Origin: Chrysogorgia sp. JL179-B06
Taxonomy: Eukaryota > Cnidaria > Anthozoa > Scleralcyonacea > Chrysogorgiidae
Reading direction: 5' to 3'
NCBI GenBank assembly: GCA_035772405.1
Contig: JAYKKM010000351.1
Span: forward strand, 4,033,501 to 4,097,500
DNA length: 64,000 nucleotides
The notes under the pieces are model-generated. The model saw nothing but the letters and a program-made list of their open reading frames with translations, was not told where the DNA came from and did not search any database. A program made the translations under genes and the position numbers. Below are positions 41,229 to 53,245 of the stretch, one piece after another. Within the stretch, counting starts at the first letter, position 1, and every line of letters starts with the position of its first letter.

Positions 41229-42085
41229 TTAGCATGGTCACTAAAATTGCATTTGAACCTGTGGCAAACCTAGTTAGCCTAACCCCCAGGGGTCATTTGC
41301 TGATGTTAAATATGTAAAAAGTTCTTAACACCAACTGCATGGCAGCATTTTGATGCATGATTGCTTTACTGGTTAATGTAATATAAAAATCAAATATTTC
41401 AAGGGAGAGCAGGATTTTAGCCAATATCCTTCCTGTAGAGACATACTGTCTTAGTGTCTACAAGTGACCAAATGTTTAATGCTATTTAATTTAACATCCT
41501 AATCGTGCAGTTTGGCACATAATAAATTAACATATTACAATGACCAGAATAGATCAGACAATTTCAGGGCCATTTCAAATTTCCTTTTCACATGTTTAAT
41601 ATCAGCTATAACTTCGTAGTCATTTGCCACAGGTTCAAATTATTGCAATTTTAATAACAATGCTAATTAAAGATAATTCAGATCTATTGTGGCTACTTAG
41701 TTAGCCCATACCAACTTGTATTTTTATGGAGTTATGAGTTGTCACAGAGTTGTCAACCCTTGTATTACCAGTAACTAATAATATATTGAAAATTTCTTGA
41801 TTAATGTCAACTCATTCATATTGTAAAACATACACAACAGACTTGTACAGGTCAGTAGAAACAGTATGGCTTGCATGAGAAAAATAAACTTTTTGAAGTC
41901 TCTGATGACCCTACAGGCCTAGTGGTGGTGAGGGCAAATTTTCAGTGTCTTAAGGCAGCTAGCTACTTATTAGTAAAGGCATTTTATCCTTTAGGTAGGG
42001 TATAGTCATTTGACTAGACAGCCACTGCCACAAAAGATAATTTAGGATATATTGTGGATGTACGGTATGAGATGACACAGAGCTG
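41229..42085. other. Noncoding with dispersed direct repeat
   Basis: About 41385-41520 repeats 40140-40260 directly (GGGAGAGCAGGATTTTAGCC in both). GTATGGCTTGCATGAGAAAA near 41868 recurs near 44415. No gene. Confidence 0.5.
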
Positions 42086-42089
42086 TTAA

Positions 42090-42515
42090 AGTGCCTATCC
42101 AGCCTGTGGGGATTTTACATATTTAGGATTTTTGGATTCTCATGAGAAAAATTATAATATATCTTGTCATTTGCATATTTCATCTTCATGCCCTTTTCCC
42201 CTGCTAAAGTTCACAGGAAGTGACGTCAACACAGGGACACGCAATATTTTGCGAAGTGATTCAGCAATGAAATACAGCGAAAGTTTGGCTTTGAACTTTA
42301 AACAGCCTGTTTAGACAAAATTCACTCAATAACATTCACTGTTGAATAACACCGCAAAATATTATGTGTCCCTGTGTTGACGTCACTTCCTGTGAACTTT
42401 AGCAGTGGGAAATGCATGAAGATGCAATTTTTGAACAACAAGATATACTACATTTCTTTTTGGTAGAACCCAAAGATTACGAATATGTAAAACCCGCACA
42501 GGCTGAATAGGCACT
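42090..42515. mobile_element. TTAA-flanked MITE, second copy, 426 bp
   Basis: It has the same TIR family as 40490-41224, with TTAA at 42086-42089 and 42516-42519. The interior is a near-complete palindrome around about 42310 (arms with TTGACGTCACTTCCTGTGAA). Confidence 0.8.
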
Positions 42516-42519
42516 TTAA

Positions 42520-43420
42520 CCCTTCTACTAAATGGCATCTTCCAGAGCTAATTAGGACACGACTGTCATGTACACAATATGCAAAAATGTAATACAGAAA
42601 TTCAAATTTCACAATACATTAGATACTAACCAATTATAAAGAGGACTTTCACACGGTATAAAGCAGAATGTCTTTATTATCTTTTTTCTGTCATGTATGA
42701 TAATCACAGGAAGTTCCCAAATAAGGCACATACTTGTTTGGCTATCTCATATGGGGACTGTTGAATTAAGTCAAGAAAATCCTGAAATCAATATTATATG
42801 TTAGTAAAATAAATGCTTTAAATGTCAATTTTAAAAATGTTAAGAATTGTATTATGTTGAGTAAGTTTAATCATGGACGGTAACTCAAGCATTGTGCATG
42901 CTGGGTACCATTGTATGAAATTTATGTGAGCATTGTTCTTAAAGTGCCCTTGAGACAACTACAATAATAATAATAATAATAATAATAATGAGAATTTCTA
43001 TATTGCTAATTCCCTATAACCCATTAGCACTTTACAATATGGTAGTAACCTAAGTAGATAAATCTTAAAATTACACTCTTAAATTTACAATTGATAGATA
43101 ACTATTATAAAAATATATTAAAGTCCTAAAAATATTAAAAATAAAATTATGTATAAGCTGCTGCCCTATTAAGCTTCGAGGAATATAATTTGTCGAGGTT
43201 AATAAATGTTCACATTTGCCAGAAAAGATAAACAATAAAAAGTTGTTTATGGAGATTAGGCAGGAACTAAAACAATCAGACATACAGTAGAATCCATAAT
43301 TCACTATATACAGGAACTGAGTGGCGTTCGGTTCTTGCCCCATTGTAATATGCAATTTATATAACTCAAATTGTGATTATACTTACACCTGGCATATCAC
43401 ATACATTTAACTGCTCATAT
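42520..43420. other. Noncoding, (AAT)n at 42962-42989
   Basis: A short (AATAAT)n array is the only feature. A frame at 43355-43071 on the minus strand has no motif. Confidence 0.4.
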
Positions 43421-43509
43421 TTTGTTAGTAAAGTTAGGTAGTTGCAGCTTGATGTTTGTAAAGTTTTAAAGGTTTTGCTGTGCAAGCTGTGTTAAGTTGT
43501 CAATACTCT

Positions 43510-44250
43510 GAGCACCAGACAGGACTCAAACCTGTAACCTTCTGAACGCTAGACAGATGCTCTAACCATTGAGCCATTGGAACTCAGACGGCAGAGCAAG
43601 GTTAATTACGGTATGTAAACCCTGGGACGAGTCTTGCCGTTATCACAAATACTTGTTGGACTACAAGTCGTTGTTGTGACAGTCAATTTCCAGTTTAATG
43701 TTGTTAGTAAAGTTAGGTATAGTTGCAGCGTGATGTTTGTAAAGTTGTAAAGGTTTTGCTGTGCAAGCTGTGTTATTTGTGATATAACGGCAAGACTCGT
43801 CCCAGGATTTAAATACCGTAATTAACCTAATGCTCTGCCATCTGAGTTCCAGTGGCTCAATGGTTAGAGATTCTGTCTAGCGTTCAGAAGGTTACGGGTT
43901 TGAGTCCTGTCTGGTGCTCAGAGTTTTTCTGAGTATTGACAACTTAACACAGCTTGCACAGCAAAACCTTTACAACTTTACAAACATCAAGCTGCAACTA
44001 CCTAACTTTAACTGTAACTGTCACAACAACGACTTGTAGTCCAACAAGTATTTGTGATAACGGCAAGACTCGTCCCAGGGTTTAAATACCGTAATTAACC
44101 TTGCTCTGCCATCTGAGTTCCAGTGGCTCAATGGTTAGAGCGTCTGTCTAGCGTTCAGAAGGTTACTGGTTCGAATCCTGTCTGGTGCTTAGAGTTTTTC
44201 TGAGTATTGACAACTTAACACAGCTTGCACAGCAAAACCTTTACAACTTT
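43510..44250. mobile_element. Cluster of three tRNA-derived SINE copies
   Basis: tRNA-like units lie at 43510-43580 (minus), 43851-43920 (plus) and 44121-44190 (plus). Each has GTGGCTCAATGGTTAGAG (A box) and GGTTCGAATCC-type B box, and an anticodon-like AGC in TCTAGCGTT. Shared flanks (CTTGCACAGCAAAACCTTTA, CGGCAAGACTCGTCCCAG) occur in both orientations. Acceptor stems do not pair, so these are SINE heads and not tRNA genes. Confidence 0.7.
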
Positions 44251-45030
44251 GCTCAACACTCATGCTAGAGTGAGATGCTGATGATACAGTAAAGGTATTA
44301 TAGTATATGAACACACATGATGTATGAAGTAACTACAAACTGTGCAGTATGCCAATAATATTTTCTTGATGTTACCTACAACAGACTTGTATGTACCAGT
44401 AGAAACTAGAAGCAGTATGGCTTGCATGAGAAAAACAAACTTACCAATTGAATTGGCAATGCCAATATTGCGAACTTTGACATAAATAATTTCAAAGTAT
44501 GTTAAGCTGATAGTAAAGCCTTCGCTAAAATCGAATCTGGAAAAATATAACAACTATCTACGTCAAAATATGAGTATTTATCTCAAACTTTAAGTGTGAT
44601 TCAAACCAAATTGTCAGCCGAACATAAAGGCAAACACAACTCAATTATTAACCTCTGAAATAACCATCCAATCCTTTGATTACAATACGTATGAAAACAA
44701 ATAATTGAATAAGAACAGGTAATAAATAAATGCGCATTATTAAACAGCTTATCTAATAGCTAGTTGCTGACTCGCACTCAAATGATATACAAATAATGAA
44801 ATATAAAATGATTAAACTGAATGTGACTTTATACGGACGTACCTTCAAAATTCTGACGACAATCTTCGTCTACAGCCCATGATTCGGAAAGCAACGAGTC
44901 CTTTTGAAAACCATCACAAAATACAGCCAAGAAATTCAAATTAAATATCGAAATATAACGATCAAAGACCAAGAAACTCGTTCGAACATTTCGAAATGGC
45001 CGCGGGCCCGCGTGGTGTATTGTATCCCAT
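44251..45030. other. Noncoding, no feature recognised
   Basis: A minus-strand frame at 44553-44260 has no motif. Confidence 0.4.
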
Positions 45031-45610
45031 GATTCTTTGAGGTCTCACAAGCATCGTGTGGAGCGGAGCTAAGACCCTGGGTACGAGGTTGGGGATTCAC
45101 TAAATTGCGTGTGCCATTCAGCCACGCTTTTCGCGTTGTTCGTTTTATGTTAGATTTCAAGTTTTTATTTTGTTATATTGTATTAATTATTAAATACAAA
45201 TTTTAGGAAAAATGCTAGTTTAACAAAAACCAAGTGACTGCAAATCAATTTTAATTGGCATCTTTGTGTACACAGTGGACACAGACCACGTCATAGACAC
45301 ATCAAGGTTATTTTCTCGAGGTTCAGAAGCTTTACAAGAACAAAAACCCTAACCATAATCCAAATAAAAACTCTTGTCATAACCATAAAATAAAATATAT
45401 CCTATTCATCGGAGCATCGTGGGGGGCGGGCGGACCTCGTACCCAGGGTCTTATCTCCGCTCCCGGTTGCTTGCCGCTTTGTTCGCTTTATATGTTCGCA
45501 TTAAAGTTTTTATTTGGTTATATTGTATTAATTATTAAACCCAAATTTTATGAAAATATAAAAATGCTAGTTAACAAAAATCAAATCACTGCAAATCAAA
45601 TGTAATGTGC
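45031..45610. repeat. Diverged direct duplication with inverted edges
   Basis: 45110-45260 and 45465-45605 are direct repeats (TTATATTGTATTAATTATTAAA in both). AGACCCTGGGTACGAGGT at about 45070 is inverted at about 45434 (ACCTCGTACCCAGGGTCT). They are probably remnants of two copies of one element. Confidence 0.65.
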
Positions 45611-45879
45611 CATGCTAGCAGTTTTGTAAAAACACTTCAGTTCTTAGTGTTAGGACTAACTTACACTGGGCTAACTTACACTGTGTTATTTTACATTAAT
45701 TAAATCCGTCCTGTCCGTTCTGCGCATGTGTGATATTTCAAACGTGCGGGACTCCATATGTCAACAAACTTCAACGGAATAGATTTTCGACAGTTCGAAA
45801 GCGAGTATTCGTCAAGGTGGCGAAGGCGCGAGTGGAAGTTAAATATATTATCCACGAAGCCATTTAACAAATTCGACCA

Positions 45880-46086
45880 ATTTAAATCGGTCGTAACATA
45901 AAACAATTTGGTTATTTTGTTCACACATGCACTGTGACCAATTAACAATTGGTTGTGACCAATTAACAATTGGTTTAAATAACCAATTTATATATGGTTG
46001 TAACCAATTCGTTTGGTTATTTCAACCGTTTTGAATTGGTTGCAACCAATTTAAACGGTTGTTTCAACCGGTCGTTTTTTACAGTG
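45880..46086. repeat. Right subterminal palindrome array
   Basis: AACCAATT/AATTGGTT and GGTTGTTTCAACC motifs are repeated about ten times up to the right TIR, mirroring the left end. Confidence 0.8.
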
Positions 46087-46575
46087 TGAAACGTCTTATT
46101 TGAGAACAATATTTGATCAGCATCTTATTCTACGCATGACATTCAGTTTATTTTTCCTCCAAAGTATTTAAACACATTTTTGTGACGTATAAAGTTGCTA
46201 TTTCCGTTTTCCGAGAAAATTAATTAAGTTAGTTCAATTAATGAGCGCAAAATGACTGAATTAACGACTAGCACAACTTCTGTCTGTTGCGCAATGTCAA
46301 TACTGAAAACTTATTTATTAATTGCGAAGTCTTTACGGCAAATAATCCTGCCCATGATCTTATAGTAGAGGCCGATCGAGATGCATATAGCATAGAAATA
46401 TGTAAGAAAAGTTCAACACCAGCATTATTTGGAACGTTAATTAGATTTATGTTTATGTATCAACAAAGAAAAATGCGTCACACGTAAAGGAAAAAAGCTA
46501 TATAACTATTTTGGTTATTTGATTAGCACTCCGTTATCGGTCCTTATTGTGGCGTCACCATGTCAAAAACCTTAC

Positions 46576-46658
46576 CAAGTTTATCTTCTGTTTCCTGAGC
46601 GGTCACGTGATAACCAAGTCCAGCTGATTCAAGTTTATTGATCATTTCTGTTGTGTGC
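46576..46658 (-). CDS. RNF213: RNF213-like gene, fifth visible exon
   Basis: An 83-bp exon lies between a tttctag acceptor and a GTAAG donor. It encodes HTTEMINKLESAGLGYHVTA then QETEDKLG, joining upstream to CNPYRK and downstream to SIPLRQL in correct phase. This is the linker between the AAA sensor block and the PLVWDFGQL block. Confidence 0.85.
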
Positions 46659-46741
46659 CTAGAAAAATGCATACGAACTATACGTGAAATTTCTGTCATA
46701 GAATGCATGTGATCTATTTTGTCAAATAATAAGCAACATAC

Positions 46742-46977
46742 TTTCTATAAGGGTTGCATGCTGCAATGAAATGAAGCCGGTAACGATGAGCTTGAATACA
46801 ACGCCCGTTTAATCTTTTATCAACCATTATTTCTTTGATAAGATCGATAGCATCAGTCGTATTTGCCTCGTCAAAAAATAAGGTAGTGTCAATATCTTTT
46901 TCGTTGTTTTCACGAGCAAGATTTACAGCTTCCTCCACTTTTTCTTCGATGTCCTCATAGGAAGTACCACCGTGGAC
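46742..46977 (-). CDS. RNF213: RNF213-like gene, fourth visible exon (Walker B)
   Basis: A 236-bp exon, with acceptor tatgtag and donor GTATGTT. It encodes VHGGTSYEDIEEKVEEAVN, then the Walker B and surrounding block TLFFDEANTTDAIDLIKE, then FIAACNPYRK. The conserved acidic pair for ATP hydrolysis (DE) is present. It starts in phase 0 directly after the Walker A exon and ends in phase 2. Sequence conservation argues that the gene is functional. Confidence 0.9.
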
Positions 46978-47190
46978 CTACATAAGGTGATGTCATACAT
47001 TTGTTAAAGTAAACTCATATAAATTACCTGGTGCGTGGATCAACAATGACATTAAATGGAGCACCAACATTGAGTATACAACTCGCGAATAGGCTAGTGT
47101 TATTTATACGCTTTTATCGAGCTAGTCACGCAACATCACACGTGTGTGTTCGGATCACATAATTAAAATACGCAAACATTAGGTATTCTC

Positions 47191-47397
47191 TTAGTCCACA
47201 ATCAGATTGACATATATACAGTTTTTAAACCAATCTCGTAACCCTTTGGATAAATCAGAAAAACATATTCGAGTATAACAATGGCCTCTATCAGTGGCTC
47301 CATCCATGGTATGTAGAATATCAACAAAATCTTGCGTTAGTGAGATGCACCAGGAGCGTTTTGACTCAGACTTAACGCTATTCCGAAACTGTAACAT
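47191..47397 (-). pseudogene. Possible LINE RT fragment
   Basis: The translation contains DGATDRGHCYTRICFSDLSKG, resembling the RT motif A region (F-x-D-x-x-K) of CR1/jockey LINEs. It is short and isolated. Confidence 0.35.
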
Positions 47398-47737
47398 AAG
47401 CCTTTGAGGGCAAGTCTTTCGAATACTAAATTGCGGAAAATATATTCTTAACTAATTTTGGATGAAAAAGACTAGCTTTTAATTGACAAGATGATAATAC
47501 GCTTCGGTAAACTACGACAAGCACGATTAGAAATGGGGTGGATTGATAATAAAAAACCTATGATACGGTCCCCGATTCCTGAGTGCTCATATGTTTGAAG
47601 ATGATAAATGTTACATATAACGTGCTTGCTCTGATAAGGAATTATGACAAAGTGTGAGACTGGACGTTTAGCTGACTATCCAAGCTGATATAGCTCATTC
47701 AATACTCAAATGAATAAGAAAAATAATTACACGAATA

Positions 47738-48360
47738 TTACCGACGTTTTTTGGTACAAACACGATTACAGTAATTAGTTCGAGTGGTGTGTGCTATCAG
47801 AAACTCGGCAGGTGCAATTAAGTTGATGAAAAATGAATTGGAGAATCTGAATAAAAAAACAGAAACATGCTGACTACATGTATAGTCATAAGAAGGGTGA
47901 TTTGACAAGCTGTATTTTAAAAGAAGCCATAGAGATACGGGAATCATCAGTGTTGAAGACTGTGTGGTAATGGGTCTGAAGTTAGTCACTATAGCCCCTT
48001 GTTCTATTTCCTTGACAATTAATGCAGTTCTCCATCTTGTCATCCAGTCCGGGACAGAGTTATATTGAAGGCATCCATTTAATTGCCCTACAATCCGATT
48101 TTTCAATGCAAAAAAGTCGTTTACCCAGTATCTTTAGAGTCCATCAGGACCTGGTGATTTCTAATTGGATATTTTCCTAAGTTGTTTTATCATCAACTCG
48201 ACATTAACTTTAACATTGATTTGCTGCTTCAAGCCATTCAGCTTCCTGGAATTCAGTTACACTTTTAGCCCATATTGCATTCCAAAATTATTAGCTTTCC
48301 TATTTATCAGGTAATGATGTAATTACTTCCTCTATTTCAAACATTTCTTTTATTTGAAAC
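47738..48360 (-). pseudogene. R4/NeSL-type LINE RT N-terminal fragment
   Basis: On the minus strand, a WNAIWAKSVTEFQEAEWL block, a KSPGPDG motif, then CLQYNSVPDWMTRWRTALIV and NFRPIT appear in order, as at the start of RTs of restriction-like-endonuclease LINEs. Several stops are present. Confidence 0.6.
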
Positions 48361-48389
48361 ATTGGCAGATCGCGCAAACGCTATAAATG

Positions 48390-48907
48390 CTTGAAATCTA
48401 CCCTCCGTTCCTGTAACATCGACAACAGTACGTGGGAAAATCTAACATCTGACCGTCCAATGTGGAGGAAAGATATAACTGATGGCGTTGCTTCATTCGA
48501 GTCTGGCAAAAGAGAACGCATCCGCCAGGCGAGGCTGAGAAGAATATGCCCAACACAAGCAGCACCGACAGGATTCCAGTGTGTCACATGTGCATGGGAG
48601 ACCATGGGGATCAGCAGCTGTGGTTACAGCCCATGCACGCACCCACAAACGCTAAAGTGATCAATTTCTCCCCTCACAATAACAGTCTTCGTCGGATACG
48701 ACGTGACATCCATTATTATTATTATTCTTTCCTCAGAGTCTTTTCTCGTTTGTCTGAAACAATCTATTATGCCGGTATTTTGTATTCCTGTCCTCGTAAC
48801 GTCTCAATTTTGCAGCTTGTGTAAGTACCCCTAACCCTCCGCTTCAATTATATAAGAACGACTCTATATCCCTTCTTGACTATGCTGTATTTTCTTTGCA
48901 GATGTTG

Positions 48908-48954
<47 letters not shown>

Positions 48955-48978
48955 CATCATTATTATTATTATTATTAT
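48390..48978 (+). pseudogene. LINE 3' end with zinc-finger tail and (ATT)n
   Basis: The translation TSDRPMWRKDITDGVASFES and a following CxxC...C...H segment resemble the C-terminal zinc-finger end of some LINE ORFs. About 250 bp of 3' UTR leads to the (ATT)n array at 48905-48978. Confidence 0.5.
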
Positions 48979-49198
48979 ATTAGTATGACACGTATGAATG
49001 CTAGTTACATAAAAAGCAACATAGGGCGAAAGTACGTAACCTATGTGCAGTCAAAGATTATTGTAAAACAAATTGTTGTGGCAGAATATCTAATATAAGT
49101 CTAAATGTTTAAGTGTCACTAAAATTATCTACCAACTAATATCATAAAAATGAAAGGGATTATCTATCTCATAGTGATCTTAAAATCATAAATGTTCG

Positions 49199-49768
49199 TG
49201 CGATATTTAGGGTACTGGAGATCACTGATCTCCGCATCCTTAATAGTACGTCTCTTTTACGAGACTTCAGCATCTTTCGCATAGTAATAACCAAATCTCT
49301 GGACCATCCTCCCAGGACATCAATAATCACATTGTACTGCTCCACTTGATACCCAGGGCAATGTTGTTTAAGTTACCATCTCAGGGAACCGTACTTAAGC
49401 GTCTTCTCCTCATCTTTCTTTTCACGGTTGTTAATCCACGGGCAGCTCATCTCCACAGCAATTACATTCTTACTTTTGTTATCTACGAACTGATAATCCA
49501 CTCAATTGGCTGTCACATGGTTGTATTCTGTATATACCGGCACATCCAAGAATGATTGCGCCTCCTCATATTCGTAAATCGGGCCCGGTACTTTTGGGGA
49601 GTACCACGGTGCAACTGTACTCGCTAGCTTCATCGCCTTGAGCTTCTCAAAGAAAAGGGTTTTTAACGCTGCGTTGTTTCTTGAGAGGTACTTGTTTTGT
49701 GCCAGGGCTGAAGACCCCGCTAACACATGTGCAAGGTTCTCCGCGGCCTTACCACGCAATCTGCACAA
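49199..49768 (-). pseudogene. LINE restriction-like endonuclease C-terminal fragment
   Basis: From 49768 leftward it encodes CRLRGKAAENLAHVLAGSSA (a C-x2-C...H zinc knuckle with one Cys lost), then DVPVYTEYNHVTAN. After shifts come DEEKTLKYG, VEQYNVIIDVLGG and a basic end. This is the zinc knuckle plus PD-(D/E)xK nuclease end of R2/R4/NeSL-type LINEs. Confidence 0.6.
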
Positions 49769-49977
49769 GACGTCATCAATCTAGCTTGTCTTCATTTTAT
49801 GCGATGTGCACATGCATGTTCGTTGGAGTTAACTGTTCGTAGGGCTCCATCATCCAGCTATGCTGTGCGAGGGTGCATGTTTCCACTCCTTCAGCCATGC
49901 AAAGCATCCTGTCTGGTTCAATTTTTCATCATCTCTAATTTCCCTTGCCACTTTTCACATCTTGTATTATTTCACCT

Positions 49978-50620
49978 TAGCTATTATCGATTGGACAACA
50001 GAAGAACTTCAGAACATGGACAAATATAAAATTTACAATTTACAATATCCCACTCTTAATACCCGCAAGCGGATATATACAGGTTATGCTGGAGTCTGGA
50101 GACGTTCGGACGGCGGAAGAGGGATGGTCAGTATTGAGAACTGTGTGACAATTGGGATCAACAGTTGGAATGTATACATTAAAAGTAGTAACGAAAGGAT
50201 GCTAAACCAGTTCATCGAAAAAACGTTCCACAAGAGAAATATGTTGGTAAAAATAAGACAGCGATCATGGAAGCAAGGATATCTGGATAAACCCCTACAT
50301 GGGCAGTTCATCAAGAATACTGAAGCGCTATACGAGATAAAACATCATGGAGTGGCTTAAAATAGGAATGTTAAAAATGAGACAGAAGGATTGATAATGG
50401 CATCGCAAGATCAAGCACTAAGGACAAATAGCAAAAGTATCGATCGATAAGCAAAATATATATATTCTGCATGTACGATGTGTGGGGTTAGAGAGGATTC
50501 AATAAGCCACATTGTAGCAAAATTTAAGATGCTGGATCAGAAACAGTACCGGCTGTGGAGACATGATAAGGTTTCAGGAGATTACACGAATTTGGAAGTG
50601 CAAAACCTGATTATGAGATG
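49978..50620 (+). pseudogene. R4-type LINE fragment, copy A
   Basis: The translation IDWTTEELQNMDKYKIYNLQ, GGRGMVSIENC and later CGVREDSISHIVAKF, QYRLWRHDKV follows the RT-thumb then zinc-knuckle order of R4-type LINEs, with multiple stops. Confidence 0.55.
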
Positions 50621-50629
50621 AGAGACTAT

Positions 50630-52273
50630 ATCTACCAAGAAGTAAAGGAGGAAGAGGACTGAAAATTATGCGAGATGTACAGTATACAGTGAGACCAACG
50701 TTAGAGTGGCCTGTTATTAAAGTGGCTTGGAGACAGGAATGTAAGAATGAATACTGTTCTATTAAAGGGAAGCAGAGGAATCGATGCTAGACATAGGGGA
50801 GAGAATTAAGTTTGGTGAAAATGCGGTATGGCTAAATGGCGTAAGGATATATGGGGAGTGGAAAGAAGAATGCAGTAAACTGAAAGGCGTATTACAAACT
50901 AAGACAGAGGTGATGCGGATAGAACAACATACAAAGAAAACCTTACGAGGTGAAGTGTGTGGAGGTTTCGAGAAGTGCCATGGATGGCTAGAGTGTAGTG
51001 TGGACTCAAGAAAGACGCAGCAATAATAATTAGGTGGTGGAGACACGTATATGGAAAGCTCTTAGAGGAATGGAGATGGAATCTGAAATGTGCCGTCTAT
51101 GTGGCATACAGAGAGAAACACTACACCATCCATTATCAGGATCTAAAGTAAAAGCTGTAATAATACACATAAATGAATATGTGTGAATACATAACACACT
51201 AATGGTGTGCTGGAAGGGAGTGGAATGAAGCTAGGCTGGGACCTTGAATATTGTATGCGAAAAACGTTGGAAGACAACACGAAACATATATAATCAGGTG
51301 GCTTAATGAAACCACCGTTAGTGCATGGTCGCATAAAAGCACCAAACTTTTCTCAGACCTTCAACTGGTTATAAAATTTGAATTTTCGATAGGAACCCAA
51401 AATTTAATTGCTTTGAAATTATTCCAGGGGATTTTTGTTTTTTGTCTATATGTTTCCTTATAAAGATAAAAATGTAAAATTTTAGCATCTCCCTTCCAGG
51501 AATTTGGATCATACCAATAAAAACTACACGAAAAAAATGAGCAAAATGAGCTATTGCACTTAAGTGTGAGTGGCATAGTAATGAAGTTATAGTATAAGGA
51601 AGTTTTATAAAATCCACAATGCGCATGCGCAGTTACAATATCTCACAATTTAAAAGTTTGATTTCTCTTGATGTATTTGCCGTACAGAAGGCGGAAATGT
51701 CTCCTTTTGCTCCCTTTCTGAAGTTCTTTCTGTTGGTGTGATTCGTTTTGTGAAGCCGAGATGCTAAAGGTTGACATTTTTTCTTTATATGGAAACATAT
51801 AGACAAAACAACTCCACCCTGAAATAGCTTTAAAGCAATTACATGTTGGGCTTCTATAAAAAATTAATAGTTAATAACCAGTTGAAGATCTGAGAAAAGT
51901 TTGGTGCTTTTTTCCCGCCAGTAACGACAGCAACAAAATTTGACGTGAAGCCACCAGACCAATATGGTTCGTAGACATGGCATGATCAGCAGAGACAAAC
52001 ATTGAACAAAAACACCAAGAGAAGCTACATAAAGGTATTGCAAAGGCTAGGAGACAAATTGGAAAGTTAATAAGAAACGAGAAAAAAGTTTAACCAAACG
52101 CAGACGGTGCTGATCGACGAAAGCGAATCGACACTACGCAAAATAATATTTGGAGTTATACAAGCAGAGTGACACATAAGTGTGGAAGAATTGTTGGTGA
52201 GACTAGCAAAATCATTGGCAGTTATTGTACCTTTTTCGCAACTGTTGTGAGTCAAAGGCTAAGTGCAGTAAAG

Positions 52274-52277
<4 letters not shown>
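50630..52277 (+). pseudogene. R4-type LINE fragment, copy B, ending at (AAT)n
   Basis: Traces include RGGRGLK, NVRVACY, a diverged zinc knuckle near 51070, GMKLGWDLEYCMRKT near 51225 and, after a MITE insertion, WFVDMA and ETNIEQKHQEKLHKG of the restriction-like endonuclease near 51970-52030. It ends at the (AAT)n array at 52278. It is homologous in order to the better preserved copy C. Confidence 0.6.
51334..51916. mobile_element. Foldback MITE inside LINE copy B
   Basis: Ends AAAAGCACCAAACTTTTCTC and its inverted form at 51916-51885. The arms extend at least 160 bp (TTTTGTCTATATGTTTCC at about 51435, inverted at about 51800). Confidence 0.75.

Positions 52278-52347
<70 letters not shown>
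52278..52347. repeat. (AAT)n array, 5' boundary of LINE copy C
   Basis: About 23 AAT units lie between the end of LINE copy B and the first coding sequence of copy C. Confidence 0.95.
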
Positions 52348-53240
52348 GAGGAGCAGACTCCCGAAACTTAAAAGATTGCCTCCAGAAACAGCAGAGTGCG
52401 CAAATAATATACTAAGCGAGTACCTCAAAAACAGCAAAAAGCTGGAGGAGATCACAGACGCAGTCTATGCCATGGGAAGAACAGTAGCAACATCATTGAA
52501 TGTCAAGGTGAGAGCCCAGGCCATAGGTAGGAGACCGAAAGGGGAAGGAAATAGAAGAGAGAGGAAACTACGCAACCGCATTAAAGCACTGAGACAGATA
52601 ATAGCGAGAGTGAATAATGAGCTCCATCGCAGAAGGATAGGAAGAGAAGCAACCAGAAAAGAAGTACAAATCTTACAAGAATTGAGGAAGTGTGTGGAAG
52701 GAGGATCAGTAGGCACAGGTGCTTGTGAACGCCTCGGAGAAACATCTGGATGAGCTTAGGGTGAAGAAAGTGATACTGTTGAAAGTAGTGGAGAAGAGTA
52801 AGAGAAGAAAGAATAACGCAATGTTTGAAGCGGATGAAGGGGCTTTCTACAAAAGAGTGAATAACACAACGAAATGTAAGGGTGAGCCCTCAGCAATGGA
52901 GAGATTTGTGGAATTTTGGGGAGGTATGTGGGAGAAAGAGAAGATTACTACTGAACAGCCGTGGATGGAGAAAATTAAAGAGGAGTTGAGAAAGAAGATC
53001 AGGGATGTATAGGAGATTGAGATAAGTGAGGAGACCATCGGGAAAATTATAAAGAGGAGTAAGAATTGGACCTCTCCTGGTATAGATGGAATCCAGAACT
53101 TCTGGTGGAAGAAGTTTAATGGACCTGGAAGGCCTTAGAACAAACAATGAAGAGCTGGATTGAAGATCCAGAGGGCATCCCGGAATGGATGACTTTAGCT
53201 CGTACAAGTTATTCACTGGTCTGTTAGGACGGTACATGAG
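52348..53240 (+). pseudogene. LINE copy C region upstream of the RT core
   Basis: Frames 52348-52753 and 52719-53012 overlap in shifted registers. They are helical, Arg/Lys/Glu-rich sequence (RKLRNRIKALRQIIARVNNE) without a known motif, followed by SWTSPGIDGIQNFWWKK-like RT entry sequence near 53065-53115. At least two frame breaks. Confidence 0.55.
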
Positions 53241-53245
53241 GGACC

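Larger units (their letters stand above)
38724..46086. mobile_element. 7.36-kb DNA transposon with CACTG terminal inverted repeats
   Basis: The ends are CACTGTAAAAAATGACCGG and its inverted counterpart with one mismatch in 30 bp. Both ends have dense arrays of AACC/GGTT palindromes. CACTG ends are shared by EnSpm/CACTA and Chapaev (CMC) elements; the target duplication is unclear (TG or less). I find no transposase; the interior is occupied by MITEs, SINEs and a LINE tail, so it is probably nonautonomous or decayed. Confidence 0.75.

Noticed and set aside
43851..44190. Genuine tRNA-Ala genes
   Set aside because: A and B boxes are good, but the acceptor stem does not pair and several copies share non-tRNA flanks, as expected for SINEs.
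52252..52455. Poly-Leu membrane-like frame on the minus strand
   Set aside because: It is the antisense of the (AAT)n microsatellite.
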